Source: Pseudooceanicola marinus
GTDB taxonomy: Bacteria; Pseudomonadota; Alphaproteobacteria; Rhodobacterales; Rhodobacteraceae
Assembly (NCBI RefSeq): GCF_020177265.1
Contig: NZ_JAIVMC010000003.1
Location: 372,001-436,000, forward strand
DNA: 64,000 nt
Direction: 5' to 3'
Of the stretch, positions 1-8,202 are shown one piece after another. Position numbers and translations under genes: made by a program. Under the pieces are notes generated by a model. The model saw only the letters and a list, made by a program, of their open reading frames with translations. It was not told the origin of the DNA and ran no database searches. Each line of letters opens with the position of its first letter. Within the stretch, counting starts at the first letter, position 1.

Positions 1-611
1 TTCACCCTAGGGGCAATTTCGCGGCCTCCCTGGTGCTGCCGCTGCAGGCTGGCCCGCAGGAGATGGCCCTGCGCAGCTTCACCACATCCTTGGCCCTGCA
101 TGACGCGCTGGTCGCCCTGACCGGCCGGGCCGAGGCCTTCGCGCTGAAGTGGCCCAACGACGTGCTGCTGCACGGGGGCAAGCTGGCGGGGATCCTGCTG
201 GAGACGCTGAGCCGGGGCAATCGCCCGGCGGCACTGAACATCGGCATCGGCATCAACCTGGCCCAGGCCCCGGAGGCGGGGGAGGTCGAGGCACGCGCGC
301 TGCGGCCCGTATCGCTGTCGGGGGAACTGGGCGTCGCCGTCCCGCCCGAGGACATGCTGAACGCCCTGGCGCCCGCCCATGCCCATTGGGAAGCGGTGCT
401 GACCACCCGCGGCTTCGCGCCGGTGCGCGACGCCTGGCTGGCCCGCGCCGCGCGCCTGGGCGAAGAGGTGACGGCACGTTTCGGCACACATGAGCTGACG
501 GGCATATTCGAAACGGTGGACGCGCAGGGGCAACTTGTGCTTTCCACCGGCGGCAAGCGCCATGCGGTGGCGGCGGCGGATATCCACTTCGGAACCGACA
601 GCCCCGCCTGA
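1..611 (+). CDS. birA: Biotin--[acetyl-CoA-carboxylase] ligase, 5' partial
   Basis: Joins biotin to the carboxyl-carrier protein of acetyl-CoA carboxylase through biotinyl-AMP; cytoplasmic. The reading frame is already open at the left edge (first full codon at 3) and begins HPRGNFAASLVLPL, the substrate-binding RGN-aSL motif. The N-terminal part, including the GRGR biotin loop, therefore lies outside the window. Further on are KWPNDVLLHGGKLAGILLE, the lysine-containing KWPND motif of the family, and GIGINL. The C-terminal domain (ARAARLGEEVTARFG...) is the usual small SH3-like cap. No HTH can be judged because the N-terminus is missing. The stop is 14 nt before coaX, so the two are probably co-transcribed. 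Family assignment is firm; only its length is unknown. Confidence 0.95.
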   Translation, partial: HPRGNFAASLVLPLQAGPQEMALRSFTTSLALHDALVALTGRAEAFALKWPNDVLLHGGKLAGILLETLSRGNRPAALNIGIGINLAQAPEAGEVEARALRPVSLSGELGVAVPPEDMLNALAPAHAHWEAVLTTRGFAPVRDAWLARAARLGEEVTARFGTHELTGIFETVDAQGQLVLSTGGKRHAVAAADIHFGTDSPA

Positions 612-625
612 GGGGGAGGGAACCC

Positions 626-1405
626 ATGCTTCTGGCAATCGACTGCGGCAACACCAACACCGTGTTCTCCATCTGGGATGGCGAGCGGTTCCTGTGCACG
701 CTGCGCACCTCGACCGAACATCAGCGGACGGCGGATCAGTATTACGTCTGGCTGTCCACGCTGCTGGCGCACCACAAGATCCCGATGGACATCAACGCGG
801 TCATCATCTCCTCGACCGTGCCGCGCGTTGTCTTCAACCTGCGGGTCCTGGCGGATCGCTATTTCAACTGTCGCCCGCTGGTGGTGGGCAAGCCCGAGTG
901 CGGCCTGCCGGTGGAGCCGCGGGTGGACGAGGGCACCCAGGTCGGCCCGGACCGGCTGGTGAACGCCGCCGGCGCCTATGACCGCTACGGCGGCGACCTG
1001 ATCGTCGTCGATTTCGGCACCGCCACCACCTTCGACGTGGTGGGGCAGGACGGCGCCTACGTGGGCGGTGTCATCGCGCCCGGCGTCAACCTGTCGCTTC
1101 AGGCCCTGCACGAGGCCGCCGCCGCGCTGCCCCATGTGGACGTCACCAAGCCGCAGAAGGTGATCGGCACCAACACCGTCGCCTGCATGCAAAGCGGGGT
1201 CTTCTGGGGCTATGTCGGCCTCGTCCGGGGCATCTGTGACCAGATCAAGGGCGAATATGAACGGCCCATGACGATTATCTCGACCGGGGGGCTTGCACCC
1301 CTGTTCCAGCAGGGCGATACGCTGTTCGACCATTTCGATGAGTTCCTGACCATCCACGGCCTCAGGATCATCCACGACCACAACCAGTCATTGGGGACCG
1401 CATGA
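626..1405 (+). CDS. coaX: Type III pantothenate kinase
   Basis: Phosphorylates pantothenate, the first step of coenzyme A synthesis; cytoplasmic. The 259-residue length is normal for CoaX. Visible motifs are MLLAIDCGNTNTVFSIW at the N-terminus (ASKHA-fold phosphate-1 loop D-x-G-N-T), DRLVNAAGAYDRY, DFGTATTFDVV (phosphate-2) and GGVIAPGVNLS. The start at 626 is supported by the GGGAGGG purine run just upstream. The last codon overlaps the start of rnj by ATGA, so translation of the two is coupled; birA-coaX-rnj is a recurrent order in Rhodobacterales. Type III kinases are insensitive to CoA feedback, which is family knowledge and not visible here. Confidence 0.97.
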   Translation: MLLAIDCGNTNTVFSIWDGERFLCTLRTSTEHQRTADQYYVWLSTLLAHHKIPMDINAVIISSTVPRVVFNLRVLADRYFNCRPLVVGKPECGLPVEPRVDEGTQVGPDRLVNAAGAYDRYGGDLIVVDFGTATTFDVVGQDGAYVGGVIAPGVNLSLQALHEAAAALPHVDVTKPQKVIGTNTVACMQSGVFWGYVGLVRGICDQIKGEYERPMTIISTGGLAPLFQQGDTLFDHFDEFLTIHGLRIIHDHNQSLGTA

Positions 1406-3075
1406 GCAACGAACGGCTGATCTACCTGCCTCTGGGCGGCGCCGGCGAAATCGGCATGAACGCCTACGTCTACGGCTATGGCGAACCCGGGCAGGAGCGG
1501 CTGATCCTGGTCGACATGGGCGTGGCCTTCCCGGATATGGACACCACTCCGGGGGTCGACATCATCTTTGCCGATATCTCCTGGCTGGAACAGAACCGCG
1601 ACCGGCTGGAGGCGGTGTTCATCACCCACGCACATGAGGACCACGTCGGTGCCGTCGGCCACCTGTACGACCGTCTCGGCCAGCCGAAGATCTACGCCCG
1701 TGCCTTCACCGCCAACATCGCTCGTGGCAAGCTGGCGGAATACGGCGTGGCGGACGATGCGGTGACCACCGCCTCCGCCTGGCCGGAACAGATCAAGGTG
1801 GGGCCGTTCAAGATCGGTTTCCTGCCGATCTCCCACTCCATCCCCGAAAGCTCGGGCCTGGTGATCGACACCAACGAGGGCCGCGTGCTGCACACCGGCG
1901 ATTTCAAGCTGGACCGCAACCCGCTGGTCGGCGAGGCTTGGGATCCGGATCTCTGGGCCGACGTGGCCAAGGGCGGCGTCAAGGCGCTGGTCTGCGACAG
2001 CACCAATGTCTTCAGCCCGAACCCCGGCCGGTCCGAGGCCGAGGTGGGCCCCGAGGTCGAGAAGCTGATCGCCGAAGCCAAGTACATGGTTGTCGCCACG
2101 ACCTTTGCCTCCAACGTCGCCCGCGTTCGCACCCTGGCCGAGGCCGCAGAACGCGCAGGCCGGTCGATCTGCCTGATGGGCCGCGCGATGCGTCGCATGG
2201 TCGAGGCGGGTCTGGAAACCGGCGTGTTGTCCAGCTTCCCCACCGTGGTCAGCCCGGAAGAGGCCCGCGACATCCCGCGCGAGAACCTGATGCTGCTGGT
2301 CACCGGCAGCCAGGGCGAACGCCGGGCAGCCTCCGCCCAGCTGGCGCGCGGCAAGCATCACGGCATGACCCTGAAGGAAGGGGATCTGTTCCTCTTCTCC
2401 TCGAAGACCATTCCGGGCAACGAGAAGGGCGTCATCGCCATCATGAACCAGCTGAGCGAGCTGGGCGTGGATGTGGTCGACGACAGCTCGGGCCGTTACC
2501 ACGTGTCCGGTCATGCCAACCGTCCGGACCTGGAAACCATGCACCGCGTGACGGATCCCCAGATGGTGATCCCGATGCACGGCGAACATCGCCACCTGCG
2601 CGAACACGCCAAGATCGCCATGGCCGCCGGCCGGGGCGCCGAGGTCTGTGTGAACGGCATGATGCTGGACCTGTCGGGCAATGCCCCCAAGGTGGTCGAG
2701 CATATCGAGACCGGGCGCACCTACCTCGATGGGTCGGTGCAGATCGGCTACCTGGACGGGATTGTGCGCGACCGGATCCGCATGGCCCTGAACGGCCATG
2801 TCACCGTGACCGCCGTGCTGGATGAACAGGACGAACCCCTGGGCGATCCCTGGTGCGACCTGATGGGCCTGCCGGAAACCGGCAAGTCGAAATCGCCGCT
2901 GTCGGACATCCTGGAACATGACCTTAGCCAGTTCCTGGGCCGGGCCGATGCCAAGACCCTGCGCGATGACGACAAGCTGGAAGAGGCCCTGCGTCGCATC
3001 GTGCGCAACTCCGCCAATGACGAGATCGGCAAGAAGCCCGAGGTCACGGTTGTGGTGTCGCGCCTGACCGCCTGA
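1402..3075 (+). CDS. rnj: Ribonuclease J
   Basis: Metallo-beta-lactamase/beta-CASP ribonuclease with 5'-to-3' exonuclease and endonuclease activity, acting in mRNA turnover and rRNA 5'-end maturation. The 557 residues match the family. The zinc motif HAHEDH is at about residues 75-80; downstream are the second-site histidine in ISHSIPES, the aspartate of HTGDFKLD, and the beta-CASP elements GSQGE and SGHANRPDL with IPMHGEHRHL. The start codon overlaps the coaX stop (ATGA). The last 32 bp overlap the 3' end of the oppositely transcribed PilZ gene, so the two mRNAs are complementary at their ends. Very secure assignment. Confidence 0.96.
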   Translation: MSNERLIYLPLGGAGEIGMNAYVYGYGEPGQERLILVDMGVAFPDMDTTPGVDIIFADISWLEQNRDRLEAVFITHAHEDHVGAVGHLYDRLGQPKIYARAFTANIARGKLAEYGVADDAVTTASAWPEQIKVGPFKIGFLPISHSIPESSGLVIDTNEGRVLHTGDFKLDRNPLVGEAWDPDLWADVAKGGVKALVCDSTNVFSPNPGRSEAEVGPEVEKLIAEAKYMVVATTFASNVARVRTLAEAAERAGRSICLMGRAMRRMVEAGLETGVLSSFPTVVSPEEARDIPRENLMLLVTGSQGERRAASAQLARGKHHGMTLKEGDLFLFSSKTIPGNEKGVIAIMNQLSELGVDVVDDSSGRYHVSGHANRPDLETMHRVTDPQMVIPMHGEHRHLREHAKIAMAAGRGAEVCVNGMMLDLSGNAPKVVEHIETGRTYLDGSVQIGYLDGIVRDRIRMALNGHVTVTAVLDEQDEPLGDPWCDLMGLPETGKSKSPLSDILEHDLSQFLGRADAKTLRDDDKLEEALRRIVRNSANDEIGKKPEVTVVVSRLTA

Positions 3076-3538
3076 TCAGCGCCCCGCGGGCGGCCTGTGC
3101 TGCCGCCTGCGCCGCTCCCTCACGCCCGTGTCCACGGGCGGTGACGCGGGCGAAATCGAGGTCATCGCCCGCCGTGACCAGTGGCGGGTCGCCCGCATGG
3201 GCCTCCTCCAGTTCCGCCAGCAGGTTCAGAAGCCCCGGCGCCCGATGTGCGACGGGGGCGAATTCCAGCCCCATGCGGCGGTCCGAGGACCAGCGCGGGC
3301 TGGCGCGGAAATGCCCCACATCCTCCAGTCGGAACAGCATGCGGCCCGGGGTGCCAGTCGAGGCGCCGTAGTTGGCGACATGCATCGGCAGGCAGATCCC
3401 CGCGCCCCCCAGAGAGATGTCCACCAGCATGGCGGAGATCGTCAGATCCCCCAGGGTCAGCGAGCAGGGGCGCCGCAGCGGATAGCGCGGAAAGCGCCGC
3501 CGGTTCTGCTGGTTCTGCGGCGGTAGAACGATGCTCAT
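3044..3538 (-). CDS. PilZ domain protein (probable c-di-GMP binding)
   Basis: A 164-residue protein whose N-terminal half is a PilZ domain, the c-di-GMP receptor fold. It shows the RxxxR motif in RRRFPRYPLRR (about residues 14-22) and the D-x-S-x-x-G motif in DISLGGAG (about residues 41-48), both needed for ligand binding. The C-terminal 60 residues have no recognised domain and are rich in Ala, Arg and Gly. I chose the start at 3538 because a GGAAAGGG-type ribosome site precedes it; a longer frame upstream has no such signal. Its 3' end runs 32 bp into rnj on the other strand. The output it controls cannot be told from the context. Confidence 0.85.
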   Translation of the reverse strand: MSIVLPPQNQQNRRRFPRYPLRRPCSLTLGDLTISAMLVDISLGGAGICLPMHVANYGASTGTPGRMLFRLEDVGHFRASPRWSSDRRMGLEFAPVAHRAPGLLNLLAELEEAHAGDPPLVTAGDDLDFARVTARGHGREGAAQAAAQAARGALIRRSGATPQP

Positions 3539-3665
3539 GCGCGTGGCCCTTTCCCGTGATGCCCTTCGGCCTGCCACAGCATCGGGAGGAGGGGTTACCT
3601 TTCCCTGAAGACCTGCCGCCGGAGTGAGGCGAATTCACCGGATCGCAGACGGGGCAGGGGTCACG

Positions 3666-3690
3666 AAAAAGGCCGCCCGAAGGCGGCCTT
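3666..3690 (-). terminator. Rho-independent terminator of the DEAD-box helicase gene
   Basis: Perfect 9-bp stem AAGGCCGCC/GGCGGCCTT with a TTCG tetraloop (minus strand), followed by five T residues. It lies 26 bp beyond the helicase stop codon. Confidence 0.9.
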
Positions 3691-3715
3691 GTCGATAACG
3701 ATGGAGGGGGGCGCC

Positions 3716-5272
3716 TCAGCTGGCGCGACGCTCGTCAAAGGACAGAGCGATGAAGCTGGGCAGGTGGTCACCCATGCCGACCACGGCCTTGTCGTTGCCA
3801 CGGCCCTTGCCGCCGCGCGAGGACGACCCGCGCGACCGGTCGGAACCGCCGCCGCGGTTGTCCTGACGATCGTTGCGCTCGGCCTTCGGCTCATTGCGGG
3901 GCTGCTCGGCGGCCTCTGCCTTGGCGGGGGCCGCGGGGGCCTTGTCCTCGGCCTTGGGCGCCTCTGCAGCGGCCTCGGTCACGGCGTCGGGGGCGGGGGT
4001 CTGCTCTTCCTTGGGCTTGCGCGAGCGCGAACGGGTGCGCGACCGGCTGGGCTTGCCCTCGGGCTTGGCGTCCTTCGCCTCTTCACCGGCGGCCTCGGGA
4101 GCCTCCGCCTTCGGGGCGGATTTCACGCCCGGCAGTTCTAGGCGCGGGATCTCGCGCTCCACCAGCTTCTCGATGTCGGCCAGGTTCTTCTCGTCGCGGG
4201 GCACGCAGATCATCACCGCCTTGCCCTTGCGCCCGGCGCGGCCCGTGCGGCCGATGCGGTGCACGTAGTCCTCGGAGTGGGACGGCACGTCGAAGTTGAA
4301 CACGTGGGAGACCGAAGGCACGTCGAGACCGCGCGCGGCCACGTCGGAGGCCACCAGGATCTTCAGCGAGCCGTCGCGGAAGCCGTCCAGCGTCTTGGTG
4401 CGGTGCGACTGGTCCAGGTCGCCGTGGATCGGCGCGGCGTCATAGCCGTATTTCTTCAGCGACTTGGCGGTGACATCGACATCGGTCTTGCGGTTGCAGA
4501 ACACGATGGCGTTGGTCAGGGCCTCGCCTTCCATGTCGATCAGCTGACGCAGGATGCGGCGCTTTTCGCTGCCTTCGCGGTCCTTGCGGCTGGGTTTGTA
4601 CATCACCACCGATTGCTCGATGTTCTCGCCGGTCGTGGCCTGGCGGGCAACCTCGATCCGCTCAGGCGCAGAGAGGAAGGTGTTGGTGATGCGCTCGATC
4701 TCCGGCGCCATGGTGGCGGAGAAGAACAGGGTCTGCCGGGTGAAGGGCGTCAGCGAGAAGATGCGTTCGATGTCGGGGATGAAGCCCATGTCGAGCATCC
4801 GGTCGGCTTCGTCCACCACCATCACCTCGACGCCGGTCAGCAGCAGCTTGCCGCGCTCGAAATGGTCCAGCAGGCGGCCGGGGGTGGCGATCAGCACGTC
4901 GACGCCACGGTCGATCAGCGCGTCCTGCTCCTTGAAGGACACGCCGCCGATCAGCAGGGCCTTCGTCAGCTTCATGTACTTGGTGTAGGTGTCGAAGTTC
5001 TCGGCCACCTGGGCGGCCAGTTCCCGGGTGGGGCAGAGCACCAGCGAACGCGGCATGCGGGCGCGCGCGCGGCCCTTGGCCAGGCGGGTGATCATCGGCA
5101 GGGTGAAGGAGGCGGTCTTGCCGGTCCCGGTCTGCGCGATGCCCAGCACGTCCTTGCCCTTCAGCGCATGGGGAATCGCCCCGGCCTGGATGGGCGTCGG
5201 GGTTTCATACCCGGCGTCGGCGATGGCTTTGAGGACCTTCGGGTCCAGGTCGAGGTCAGAAAACTTGGTCAT
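3716..5272 (-). CDS. DEAD-box ATP-dependent RNA helicase (RhlE/DbpA-like)
   Basis: RNA helicase of 518 residues, likely acting in ribosome assembly or RNA decay. In order: a Q motif (FSDLDLDPKVLKAI...PTPIQ, residues 4-29), Walker A AQTGTGKT (about 46-53), PTRELAAQ, TPGRLLD, the DEAD box in VVDEADRML, SAT, and HRIGRTGRAG in the second RecA domain. A low-complexity tail follows from about residue 385, mixing Ala/Glu/Pro with an RSRTRSRSRK arginine-serine stretch and RGGG-type repeats, which typically bind RNA. The start at 5272 was chosen because the Q-motif protein begins there; the open frame continues 40 codons upstream without family similarity. The subfamily (RhlE, SrmB, DeaD) is not resolved. 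Confidence 0.93.
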   Translation of the reverse strand: MTKFSDLDLDPKVLKAIADAGYETPTPIQAGAIPHALKGKDVLGIAQTGTGKTASFTLPMITRLAKGRARARMPRSLVLCPTRELAAQVAENFDTYTKYMKLTKALLIGGVSFKEQDALIDRGVDVLIATPGRLLDHFERGKLLLTGVEVMVVDEADRMLDMGFIPDIERIFSLTPFTRQTLFFSATMAPEIERITNTFLSAPERIEVARQATTGENIEQSVVMYKPSRKDREGSEKRRILRQLIDMEGEALTNAIVFCNRKTDVDVTAKSLKKYGYDAAPIHGDLDQSHRTKTLDGFRDGSLKILVASDVAARGLDVPSVSHVFNFDVPSHSEDYVHRIGRTGRAGRKGKAVMICVPRDEKNLADIEKLVEREIPRLELPGVKSAPKAEAPEAAGEEAKDAKPEGKPSRSRTRSRSRKPKEEQTPAPDAVTEAAAEAPKAEDKAPAAPAKAEAAEQPRNEPKAERNDRQDNRGGGSDRSRGSSSRGGKGRGNDKAVVGMGDHLPSFIALSFDERRAS

Positions 5273-5455
5273 TTGTATCCGATCTATACGGACACATCTT
5301 GGCCCGTAGCGTCTAACGTCGTGGGGCGATGTGCCCCCGCGCGCCTCACGGCATCGCGATTTACGTGCCGTCGCATACCTCAGACGGGCCAAAAGGTCAA
5401 CGAGCGTGGGATCTTGTGGCGCCGTCTGACACGAAACAGAGGGTTTCGCGCTGCC

Positions 5456-6418
5456 TCAGGCGCCCACATCGGGAAAATGGCGGGCCCGCAGGGCGGCAAA
5501 GTCCGTTGTCACCTCGCGCAGCAGGCCCTCGGCAGCCAACCTATCGCGCAGGGCAGGGGTGTCGGCGCAGACCTCGTCGAAGAAGCGGCGCAGGCCGGTC
5601 TCCCCCTCGCTGTCCTCAAGGGTCGACAGCAAGCTGTGCAGGTTGACCGACCCCGCGTCGGCGCGGCGCGACGGCTTCAGCTCTGCCCGGTAGGCGCCGC
5701 GGTCCAGGCGGAAGCGGTAGTGGGACTGCCAGTCCGACCAGGATGTTGCGTGGAAATGCGCCACCGGAATCTCCGGCAGTTCCTGCTGGCCCGGGTCGGC
5801 CTCGCCCGCACTGAGGACGCGGTGGATTCGGAACCGGACATCGGGCAGCCCCTTGCGGACGAAGAGCTTCCCCGCGACATGCGACAGCATTCCGCCGTTC
5901 AGGTAGGCGCCGAACTCGGGGTAGACCCGTTCCGTTTCCGCATGGCGTTGTGCCAGGGCTAGGGAAAAGGCGCGCAGATGCACTGGCCCCTCCGCGTCAG
6001 GGCCCTCGGGGCGCGCCAGCACCTCCATCGGGCGCATGCGGGCCGAGAGGACCGCGGGCGGCAGGGCCGCCAGGATCTCGGTCACCGGCCGGTCGGGCAG
6101 CAGGAACTCGTCCACGTCGATATGCGCCAGCCAGTCGTGCCGGTTCTTGGCGTTGTAGCAATGGCTGGCGTTCAGGGTCTGGCGCATCTGGTGCTTGTCG
6201 GGGCAGCCGTTCCGCGCCACGCGCCGCCAGTAGCGGTCGTCGCATTGCACTGCGCGGATCTTCGGATGGGCCTTCAGGATCGGATAGACCGGGTCCTGCG
6301 GGTCATCCAGGTAGATGTGCAGCCGCGCCACGCCCAGCTCCAGGTGCCAGGCGGCGAAGGACAGCACCTCCTCGACCGGCGCCTTGGCGGTGGCGACGAC
6401 GGCCCAGCTGTCGCTCAT
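5456..6418 (-). CDS. Glycosyltransferase family 2-like protein (DVDEF type)
   Basis: 320 residues with the features of the GT2-related group common in Rhodobacterales (Pfam Glyco_tranf_2_4-like, from memory). The metal/nucleotide-sugar aspartates are in HIDVDEFLLPD (residues 99-109); the N-terminal strand pattern WAVVATAKAPVEEVLSFAAWHLELG matches the group. No membrane segment is visible, so it is probably a soluble or peripheral enzyme. The start ATG overlaps the stop of the upstream gene (ATGA, 6415-6418), so the pair is translationally coupled, and the two proteins are clearly paralogous. The sugar donor and acceptor cannot be deduced. Confidence 0.8.
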   Translation of the reverse strand: MSDSWAVVATAKAPVEEVLSFAAWHLELGVARLHIYLDDPQDPVYPILKAHPKIRAVQCDDRYWRRVARNGCPDKHQMRQTLNASHCYNAKNRHDWLAHIDVDEFLLPDRPVTEILAALPPAVLSARMRPMEVLARPEGPDAEGPVHLRAFSLALAQRHAETERVYPEFGAYLNGGMLSHVAGKLFVRKGLPDVRFRIHRVLSAGEADPGQQELPEIPVAHFHATSWSDWQSHYRFRLDRGAYRAELKPSRRADAGSVNLHSLLSTLEDSEGETGLRRFFDEVCADTPALRDRLAAEGLLREVTTDFAALRARHFPDVGA

Positions 6419-8166
6419 GCCGGTTGCTCCTCCGGCAGATGCCCGAAGACCCTGCGGCAGCAATCGTCCAGCTCCAGGTCGCGGGTCAGCAACATGCCGT
6501 ATTGCCCCAGCCTCTCCCGCAGTTCGGGGGTATCCGCGCAGACCTCCTCGTAGAGCTGGTGCAGCCCGGTTTCCCCCTCGCTCTCGCGCAGGAATTCGAC
6601 CACGTCGTAAAGGCTGAAACGGTCGTCCTTCTTGCGGTAGGACCCTTCGGTCAGGCGGAACTCCAGCTTGTCGCGGAATTCGTCCCAGGACCGGACATGG
6701 GCATGGCCCACGTAGCCGCCCAGCAGGATCGCGCGGTTCTGCACGTTGGCCCCGTTCAGGGTCAGGTGATGCACAGACAGGCGCACATCCTCCAGCCCGG
6801 TGCGCACGATGACCTTGCCGGTCACATGGCTGAGGAAGCCGCCCTTCAGGTGGCCGCCGAAGGTCGGATAGACGGCGGCCAGGGCGTATTTCTCATGCCC
6901 CGCGTCCCGATCGGTCAGCTTGAAGTGCCGCTCGGACCCGGCCAGCATCTCGGCGGGGCGGATCTGCAACGCGGCGATCTTGTCGGGCAGATGGGCCAGC
7001 ACCCAGTTCATCGGCTGCGGCGGCATCAGGTATTCGTCAACGTCGATATGGGCGAGGAAATCCAGCGCGCTGGCGCGGTAGGCCAGGGTGGCATTGCGCA
7101 GCTGGCGCAGCTGGTGCGTTTCGGGACGGGGCCTGTCCTGCGCCTGCCAGTAGGCCTCGTCGCATTGGGTCACGCGCACCCGCGGCTCGTCCGCGAAGAA
7201 CTGCGCCACGGCGGGGTCGGGCTGATCCAGGTAGAGGTCGATCTGCGCCGCGCCTTCCTCCAGGTGATAGGCGACGAAACGGGCGATCTGCGGCAGCGGC
7301 GCCTTCACCGTACTCACGATCCCCCAGCGGAGCTTCTTCGGGTCGTGTTCGATGCGCAGCCCGGCAGTGGAGGCCACGCGGCTGCGGTCCGTCACCTTCT
7401 TGATCTCGAACAGTTTCTTCGCCTCGCGCGCGGCCTTGGTCTGCCGCGCCTCGCGCATCAGCTTGAACCGGCGGAAGACGGTGCGGTCGTCCCCGTCCAA
7501 GAGCAACAGCAGGCGCTGCGCCAGGGGCCAGATCACCGCATCCTCCGAGGCGTCCTGCCACAGCCGGCCCAGCATGTTCACGTCCAGCCCGCCGGAATGG
7601 ATCGCATAGGCGTCCATCTTCAGCGCCAGGCGGCGCGGGCGCTTGCGGATCTCGGTGAAAGCCTCCCAGGGCTCCATGCCGGAATGCAACCGCTCGGTTT
7701 CATACAGCTTGATGGTGGAGAAAAGCACGGTCAGCGCGTGACCGAGGCGCCGCTGCACCTCCGTCTCGCCATGGTCGGCAAAGGTGGTCACGGCCGAAAT
7801 CAGCCAGCGCGCGTCCAGGTGTTCCAGCAGGAACTCCGGCTCTTCGCGCCACATGCGCAGGAACAGCGGCGCGGTCTGGGGGGGCTGATCCCGGCGCCGA
7901 AGGCTGGCGATCAGCAGCCCGTGCAGGGCCAGCAGCTCCGGCTCGCCCTCGAACTGGGCCGACAACTCGCGCAGCTTGTAGGCGAAGGTGCTGTCGGAAG
8001 AGCGGAAGGGCTCTTCGACCGGATGCACCAGCTGGGTCTTCAGCGGGGCGAAGTCCAGATCCTCGGGGGGCAGGGCCTCGCCAGGGCCGAAGGTCATGGG
8101 CGCGCGGCGCCCTTCCATCTGGGTGATAACGCGGCGAAAACCGCCGTATGTCGAGGAGCCGCTCAT
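6415..8166 (-). CDS. Two-part glycosyltransferase family 2-like protein
   Basis: 583 residues. The C-terminal 300 residues (from about 285, RWGIVSTVKAPLPQIARFVA) are a paralogue of the downstream protein, with the catalytic-type motif HIDVDEYLMPP at about residues 372-382 and the shared ends SEGETGL and EVCADTPELRERL. The N-terminal 280 residues are mainly helical by composition, contain no motif I recognise and are absent from the neighbour. They might be a helical scaffold or acceptor-binding module. Alternative starts at Met17 or Met24 are possible. The gene lies 36 bp downstream of the prfC stop on the same strand, so it may be transcribed upstream-to-downstream with prfC. Confidence 0.78.
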   Translation of the reverse strand: MSGSSTYGGFRRVITQMEGRRAPMTFGPGEALPPEDLDFAPLKTQLVHPVEEPFRSSDSTFAYKLRELSAQFEGEPELLALHGLLIASLRRRDQPPQTAPLFLRMWREEPEFLLEHLDARWLISAVTTFADHGETEVQRRLGHALTVLFSTIKLYETERLHSGMEPWEAFTEIRKRPRRLALKMDAYAIHSGGLDVNMLGRLWQDASEDAVIWPLAQRLLLLLDGDDRTVFRRFKLMREARQTKAAREAKKLFEIKKVTDRSRVASTAGLRIEHDPKKLRWGIVSTVKAPLPQIARFVAYHLEEGAAQIDLYLDQPDPAVAQFFADEPRVRVTQCDEAYWQAQDRPRPETHQLRQLRNATLAYRASALDFLAHIDVDEYLMPPQPMNWVLAHLPDKIAALQIRPAEMLAGSERHFKLTDRDAGHEKYALAAVYPTFGGHLKGGFLSHVTGKVIVRTGLEDVRLSVHHLTLNGANVQNRAILLGGYVGHAHVRSWDEFRDKLEFRLTEGSYRKKDDRFSLYDVVEFLRESEGETGLHQLYEEVCADTPELRERLGQYGMLLTRDLELDDCCRRVFGHLPEEQPA

Positions 8167-8202
8167 GGCGCGACAATGCCCATTGGGCGGCCCCCCTGCA
8201 AG

